Source: Tannerellaceae bacterium (lineage in GTDB: Bacteria; Bacteroidota; Bacteroidia; Bacteroidales; Tannerellaceae). From it: a stretch of DNA of 9,482 bases. Made by a program: the position numbers and the translations under genes. The stretch is taken from the NCBI GenBank assembly GCA_020860805.1, contig JAJBTP010000500.1, positions 1 through 9,482 of the forward strand. The letters run 5' to 3'. Of this stretch, positions 6,098 through 9,482 are shown piece after piece. The first letter of the stretch is position 1, and the number at the start of each line of letters is the position of its first letter. The notes under the pieces were generated by a model. It made no database searches and was not told the DNA's origin. It was given only the letters and a program-made list of their open reading frames with translations.

Positions 6098-6403
6098 TCA
6101 CACTTTAATTTCAGCCTCTACACCGCTAGGCAATTCCAGCTTCATCAATGCATCAACTGTTTTAGCAGTTGAGCTGTAGATATCTATCAATCTTTTATAA
6201 GAAGATAGTTCAAACTGCTCACGAGACTTTTTGTTAACGAAAGTCGAGCGGTTTACAGTAAAGATACGTTTGTGTGTAGGAAGAGGTACAGGACCACTTA
6301 CGACAGCACCCGTTGCCTTCACAGTCTTTACGATTTTTTCAGCAGACTTATCTACCAGTGAATAATCGTAAGATTTCAATTTAATTCTAATCTTTTGGCT
6401 CAT
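6098..6403 (-). CDS. rpsJ: 30S ribosomal protein S10 (uS10, NusE)
   Basis: S10 is a 30S head protein. As NusE it also takes part in transcription antitermination with NusB and links NusG to the ribosome. The 101-residue product follows the family closely. It begins SQKIRIKLKSYDYSLVDKSA, and VSGPVPLPTHKRIFTVNRST lies at about 35-54 (the extended loop). After that come VNKKSREQFELSSYKRLIDI at about 57-76 and the closing KTVDALMKLELPSGVEAEIK. It is the first gene of the S10 block, 73 bp after fusA, and no tuf gene intervenes. It ends in TGA. The leader directly before the ATG is almost pure A/T (AATAATTAATTA) with no Shine-Dalgarno sequence, and a stem-loop lies about 35 nt upstream. Confidence 0.98.
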   Translation of the reverse strand: MSQKIRIKLKSYDYSLVDKSAEKIVKTVKATGAVVSGPVPLPTHKRIFTVNRSTFVNKKSREQFELSSYKRLIDIYSSTAKTVDALMKLELPSGVEAEIKV

Positions 6404-6476
6404 TAATTAATTATTAACTGTATTTATTAATTGCAAACAGGGGAAAGAGCCATATCCTCCCCCTACTCATTTTATA
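6404..6476 (-). other. str/S10 junction between fusA and rpsJ
   Basis: This 73-bp gap is where E. coli and many other bacteria carry tufA and then the S10 promoter and leader. In this window no gene is present. The strand read by the neighbours has a GC-rich stem-loop shortly after the fusA stop, then an AT-rich stretch leading into rpsJ. I see no good TTTG / TAnnTTTG promoter pair of the Bacteroidetes type here, so rpsJ is most simply read from upstream. Confidence 0.6.
6439..6464 (-). promoter_or_regulatory. Stem-loop in the fusA-rpsJ gap, function unknown
   Basis: Read on the minus strand, the arms AGGGGGAGGA (6455-6464) and TCTTTCCCCT (6439-6448) pair over 10 bp, two of them G-U, around the hexaloop TATGGC. 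It begins 12 nt after the fusA stop. There is no U-run after the stem (GTTTGCAATTAAT follows), so a simple intrinsic terminator is unlikely. It could be a partial terminator, an RNA processing site, or a protein-binding leader element comparable in place to the L4-responsive S10 leader of E. coli. The pairing is seen in the sequence; the roles are inference. Confidence 0.5.
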
Positions 6477-8603
6477 TTATTTTATCAAATCCACACGACC
6501 CTGTACTTCAGTTAATACCGCTTTAGCGATAGAAGCTGATACTTCCGAGTAATGAGAGAACTGCATTGAAGAAGTTGCACGACCTGAAGTAATAGTACGT
6601 AGAGCTGTTACGTAACCGAATGTTTCTGCCAAAGGTACTTTAGCTTTTACAATACGGGCACCTGTACGGCTTATTTCCATACCTTCTACCTGTCCACGAC
6701 GTTTGTTAAGGTCGCCAATTACATCCCCCATACTTTCTTCAGGAGTCACTACCTCAATTTTCATGATTGGCTCCATCAATACAGGACTAGCTTTTTCAGA
6801 AGCGCTCTTGAAAGCTTGAATAGCACAGATTTCATAAGATAACTGGTCAGAGTCCACCGGGTGGTAAGATCCATCAATTACAGTTACTTTCAGTTTATCC
6901 AAAGCATACCCTGCAAGAATACCATTTTTCATGGCTTTCAGGAAACCTTTCTGAATAGAAGGGATAAATTCTTTTGGAATATTACCACCTTTTACTTCAT
7001 CAACAAATTGCAATTCACCTTCAAAATTCTCATCAGCAGGTTCAACACGCACAATCATATCGGCGAATTTACCACGACCACCAGATTGTTTCTTATATAC
7101 TTCACGCAACTCTACAGATTTGGTGATAGCTTCTTTATAAGAAACCTGAGGACGACCCTGATTACATTCAACTTTGAATTCACGACGCAAACGGTCAATA
7201 ATAATATCCAGGTGAAGCTCACCCATACCTGCGATTACCGTCTGACCTGTTTCTTCATTATTATTAACAAGGAATGTTTTGTCTTCTTCTGCTAATTTAG
7301 ACAGACCTACACCCAGCTTATCCATGTCTTTCTGAGTTTTCGGTTCTACTGCAATTCCAATCACCGGTTCCGGGAATTCCATTGATTCTAAAACGATAGG
7401 ATTCGCTTCATCACATAAAGTATCACCTGTACGAATATCTTTGAAACCAACACCTGCACCAATATCACCACAGCCAATTACTTCCATTGGATTCTGCTTA
7501 TTTGAATGCATCTGGAACAAACGGGAAATACGTTCTTTTTTATCAGAACGGCTATTGTAGACATAAGAACCGGCTTTCAGTTCACCTGCATACACACGGA
7601 AAAAGCAAAGACGTCCTACATATGGGTCGGTTGCAATCTTAAAAGCCAAAGCAGTCAACGGTTCTTCAGTTATTGGTTTACGAACAATGATTTTTTCTGG
7701 ATCATTTGGGTCTGTCCCTTCAATAGCTGGAGTATCTACTGGACTCGGCAAATAAGCACAAACAGCGTCCAATAAAGTCTGAACACCTTTATTTTTGAAT
7801 GAAGAACCACAAATCATAGGGTTAATCTTCATATCAATGGTTCCTTTGCGAATAGCTACTTTGATTTCTTCTTCAGTAATAGTAGAAGGATCATCAAAAT
7901 ATTTTTCCATGATGGCATCATCGCATTCTGCGATAGCTTCCAACATTTTTTCTCTCCATTCTTCAGCTTCACCCACTAATTCAGCAGGAATATCTTCTAT
8001 TGAATATTCTGCCCCCATAGTTTCATCATGCCAGAAGATAGCTTTCATTTTCACAAGGTCTACAACTCCCTGGAATTTTTCTTCAGCTCCGATAGGAATC
8101 TGAATAGGACAAGGAGTAGCTCCCAATACATCTTTTACCTGACGTACTACTTCAAAAAAGTTAGCACCTGAACGGTCCATTTTATTTACGTAACCGATAC
8201 GGGGTACATTATACTTATCGGCCTGGCGCCATACAGTTTCCGACTGCGGTTCAACACCACCTACAGCACAGAATGCAGCAACAGCACCATCAAGAATACG
8301 AAGTGAACGTTCCACCTCAACAGTAAAGTCAACGTGTCCCGGAGTATCTATCAGATTGATTTTAAATTTATCATTATTATAGTTCCAGAAAGTAGTGGTA
8401 GCAGCAGAAGTAATAGTAATACCACGTTCCTGCTCCTGTTCCATCCAGTCCATAGTTGCAGCGCCGTCATGCACCTCACCAATTTTGTGAGTCAGACCTG
8501 TATAGAAAAGAATACGCTCTGAAGTCGTAGTCTTTCCGGCATCAATGTGCGCCATGATACCAATATTTCTGGTGTACTTTAAAAGTTCGTCAGCTTTTGC
8601 CAT
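6477..8603 (-). CDS. fusA: Translation elongation factor G (EF-G)
   Basis: EF-G is the GTPase that moves tRNAs and mRNA after peptide bond formation and, with RRF, helps recycle ribosomes. The 708-residue length fits canonical EF-G. All G-domain motifs are intact: P-loop AHIDAGKT at 18-25, RGITI with the switch I threonine at 60-64, DTPGHVDF at 86-93, NKMD at 140-143 and CGSSFK at 265-270. Later segments match domain II (EPLTALAFKIATDPYVGRL), domain III (GMGELHLDIIIDRLRREFKV), domain IV (GGRGKFADM and DGSYHPVDSDQL) and domain V (PIMKIEVVTPEESMGDVIGD). The intact motifs mark it as the housekeeping copy, not a divergent EF-G2 paralogue. It lies 28 bp after rpsG in the classical str order. An AGGAG is 12 nt before the ATG. 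No tuf follows. Confidence 0.99.
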   Translation of the reverse strand: MAKADELLKYTRNIGIMAHIDAGKTTTSERILFYTGLTHKIGEVHDGAATMDWMEQEQERGITITSAATTTFWNYNNDKFKINLIDTPGHVDFTVEVERSLRILDGAVAAFCAVGGVEPQSETVWRQADKYNVPRIGYVNKMDRSGANFFEVVRQVKDVLGATPCPIQIPIGAEEKFQGVVDLVKMKAIFWHDETMGAEYSIEDIPAELVGEAEEWREKMLEAIAECDDAIMEKYFDDPSTITEEEIKVAIRKGTIDMKINPMICGSSFKNKGVQTLLDAVCAYLPSPVDTPAIEGTDPNDPEKIIVRKPITEEPLTALAFKIATDPYVGRLCFFRVYAGELKAGSYVYNSRSDKKERISRLFQMHSNKQNPMEVIGCGDIGAGVGFKDIRTGDTLCDEANPIVLESMEFPEPVIGIAVEPKTQKDMDKLGVGLSKLAEEDKTFLVNNNEETGQTVIAGMGELHLDIIIDRLRREFKVECNQGRPQVSYKEAITKSVELREVYKKQSGGRGKFADMIVRVEPADENFEGELQFVDEVKGGNIPKEFIPSIQKGFLKAMKNGILAGYALDKLKVTVIDGSYHPVDSDQLSYEICAIQAFKSASEKASPVLMEPIMKIEVVTPEESMGDVIGDLNKRRGQVEGMEISRTGARIVKAKVPLAETFGYVTALRTITSGRATSSMQFSHYSEVSASIAKAVLTEVQGRVDLIK

Positions 8604-8615
8604 TTTTCTTTTTAT

Positions 8616-8620
8616 CTCCT
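8616..8620 (-). promoter_or_regulatory. Shine-Dalgarno-like AGGAG before fusA
   Basis: AGGAG lies in the rpsG-fusA gap, 12 nt before the fusA ATG, with an A-rich spacer (ATAAAAAGAAAA). The spacing is longer than ideal, so its use as a ribosome-binding site is uncertain. Confidence 0.4.
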
Positions 8621-8631
8621 AAAATTGTAAA

Positions 8632-9108
8632 TTAAAATCTGAAGTGAGCGAATGCACGGTTAGCTTCAGCCATGCGATGCATGTCTTCTTTTCTTTTAAA
8701 TGCTCCACCTTGATTATTGAATGCATCAACAATTTCAGCAGACAATTTATCTGACATAGTTTTACCTCCTCTTTTACGAGCGAAAAGAATAAGGTTTTTC
8801 ATACAAATTGATTCTTTACGATCCGGACGTATTTCAGTAGGTACCTGGAATGTAGCACCACCAACGCGGCGTGATTTCACTTCGACCTGAGGAGTAATAT
8901 TGTCGAGAGCAGCTTTCCAGATTTCGAGAGCAGACTTTTCTTCGTTTGGCAATTTAGCTTTCACATTTTCCAAAGCGGAATAGAAAATATCATAGGCGAT
9001 ACTTTTCTTGCCATCATACATTAAATGGTTAACGAACTTCGTTACCTTTACATCACCAAAAACAGGATCTGGGAGTACCTGTCTTTTTTTGGGTTTTGCT
9101 TTTCTCAT
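8632..9108 (-). CDS. rpsG: 30S ribosomal protein S7 (uS7)
   Basis: S7 nucleates assembly of the 30S head and contacts mRNA and tRNA at the E site. In E. coli it also represses translation of its own str transcript by binding the rpsL-rpsG gap. The 158 residues match the family (155-158 for most bacteria). The conserved parts are KFVNHLMYDGKKSIAYDIFY at about 24-43, ALDNITPQVEVKSRRVGGAT at about 67-86 (beta-hairpin), and YQVP-like FQVPTEIRPDRK at about 87-98. The C-terminus KRKEDMHRMAEANRAFAHFR is also conserved. The start MRKAKPKKRQVLPDPVF is typical of Bacteroidota, and no earlier in-frame start is favoured. The leader is 149 bp from rpsL. Immediately upstream the sequence is A-rich (GAAAACAAA) with no Shine-Dalgarno sequence. 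Confidence 0.98.
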   Translation of the reverse strand: MRKAKPKKRQVLPDPVFGDVKVTKFVNHLMYDGKKSIAYDIFYSALENVKAKLPNEEKSALEIWKAALDNITPQVEVKSRRVGGATFQVPTEIRPDRKESICMKNLILFARKRGGKTMSDKLSAEIVDAFNNQGGAFKRKEDMHRMAEANRAFAHFRF

Positions 9109-9257
9109 TTTGTTTTCAAAAATTTCGTTTTTGTTCTTGGTTGCCTTGTTTTGTCTTCAACAGTTCCGCTGAACTATTTACTCAACCCTATAAGCCTATC
9201 CAAATAACTCAAACCAGCTTTAATACTCTAATTTAAATTCTCTGTTTGAAAGGATGA
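9109..9257 (-). other. rpsL-rpsG intergenic leader
   Basis: At 149 bp this is the longest non-coding stretch of the window. Read on the minus strand it contains an AT-rich part after the rpsL stop, a possible promoter, a short hairpin (AGTTC / GAACT around AGCG, 9162-9175), and then an A-rich tract up to the rpsG ATG. In E. coli the same position holds the S7 repressor site; a functional equivalent here is possible but not shown by sequence alone. Confidence 0.5.
9183..9213 (-). promoter_or_regulatory. Candidate Bacteroidetes-type promoter before rpsG
   Basis: On the minus strand TTTG (9210-9213) is followed after 19 nt by TAGGGTTG (9183-9190). This resembles the Bacteroides -33 TTTG and -7 TAnnTTTG elements with one mismatch in the second. 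It would give a leader of about 75 nt for rpsG-fusA. Matches this short occur by chance in AT-rich DNA, so this is a suggestion only. Confidence 0.3.
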
Positions 9258-9482
9258 TTACTTTTTAGCAGCTTTAGGACGTTTAGCTCCGTATTTGGAA
9301 CGTCTCTGAGTACGGTTGTTTACACCAGCTGTATCCAAAGTACCACGTACAATATGATAACGTACACCAGGAAGGTCTTTTACACGGCCACCACGCACCA
9401 ATACGATAGAGTGTTCCTGCAAGTTATGTCCTTCTCCCGGGATATAAGAGTTCACCTCTTTACCATTTGTTAAACGTACTCT
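9258..9482 (-). CDS. rpsL: 30S ribosomal protein S12 (uS12), 5' end cut by window edge
   Basis: S12 lies at the decoding centre and controls accuracy; changes in it cause streptomycin resistance. The 74 visible residues run in frame from the window edge, starting RVRLTNGKEVNSYIPGEGHN, which aligns with E. coli S12 from Arg54. About 53 N-terminal residues, including the Lys42/43 region, are therefore outside. The GTG at 9453-9455 is an internal Val codon, not the start. The loop GGRVKDLPGVRYH is intact. Lys (9378-9380) matches E. coli Lys87, the wild-type residue at a known streptomycin-resistance site. The next Asp (9375-9377) matches Asp88, the RimO methylthiolation site. The C-terminus is KRPKAAKK, slightly longer than in E. 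coli. It is the first str gene visible and is followed by 149 bp before rpsG. Confidence 0.97.
   Translation of the reverse strand, partial: RVRLTNGKEVNSYIPGEGHNLQEHSIVLVRGGRVKDLPGVRYHIVRGTLDTAGVNNRTQRRSKYGAKRPKAAKK

Noticed and set aside
6427..6453. Eight-codon minus-strand mini-ORF (MALSPVCN) in the fusA-rpsJ gap, with its ATG in the hairpin loop and GGAGG just upstream
   Set aside because: The GGAGG is only 2 nt from the ATG, too close for normal initiation, and it is buried in the stem. An 8-codon frame is expected by chance. It does not look like a leader peptide with repeated regulatory codons.
6861..7295. Plus-strand open frame of 144 codons opposite fusA
   Set aside because: It lies fully inside the conserved EF-G coding sequence and shows no recognisable domain or initiation signal; a shadow frame.
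9258..9455. A 65-codon reading of rpsL starting at GTG (9453-9455)
   Set aside because: The frame stays open to the window edge and the codons before it give RVRLTNGKE, conserved S12 sequence. The GTG is an internal Val codon of a truncated gene.
1..9482. A hidden mobile element, toxin-antitoxin, defence or CRISPR system
   Set aside because: Every stretch is accounted for by conserved translation genes in their usual order, gaps are at most 149 bp, and no repeats or foreign composition were seen.

Overview
The window is a contiguous piece of the main translation gene cluster of a bacterium. It holds seventeen genes, all read from the minus strand, so transcription runs from base 9482 towards base 1. 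In transcription order they are rpsL (5' end cut off), rpsG, fusA, rpsJ, rplC, rplD, rplW, rplB, rpsS, rplV, rpsC, rplP, rpmC, rpsQ, rplN, rplX and rplE (3' end cut off). This is the classical str block (S12-S7-EF-G) joined directly to the S10 block (S10 to S17) and the start of the spc block (L14-L24-L5). About 95% of the window is coding.

The protein sequences and layout point to Bacteroidota, most likely order Bacteroidales. EF-G, S7 and L4 look Bacteroides-like. S3 and L22 carry extensions typical of that phylum. No tuf gene sits between fusA and rpsJ. Most genes lack a Shine-Dalgarno sequence and instead have A-rich upstream regions. The DNA is moderately AT-rich, roughly 40% GC by eye. 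The genus cannot be fixed from what is visible.

Region by region: 9258-9482 is the 3' part of rpsL. 9109-9257 is the longest gap (149 bp), with a possible internal promoter of Bacteroidetes type and a small hairpin ahead of rpsG. 6477-9108 holds rpsG and fusA. 6404-6476 is the str/S10 junction, with a 10-bp stem-loop. 1258-6403 is the tightly packed S10 block. 1-1256 is the beginning of the spc block, which would be expected to continue with rpsN and rpsH beyond base 1. Most genes are separated by 0-41 bp. rplC/rplD and rplX/rplE share a TAATG stop/start, and no convincing terminator is visible, so long polycistronic transcription is likely.

The products work together as ribosome parts. The S proteins build the head (S3, S7, S10, S19) and the decoding/body region (S12, S17) of the 30S subunit. 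The L proteins line the peptidyl-transferase surroundings (L2, L3, L16), the exit tunnel and its mouth (L4, L22, L23, L24, L29), the subunit interface (L14) and the central protuberance (L5). EF-G drives translocation. I see no mobile element, CRISPR, defence system or foreign gene, and no evidence of a new system. The points worth a second look are regulatory: the stem-loop at the fusA-rpsJ junction, the rpsL-rpsG leader, and the few genes with strong Shine-Dalgarno sites in a lineage that mostly lacks them.
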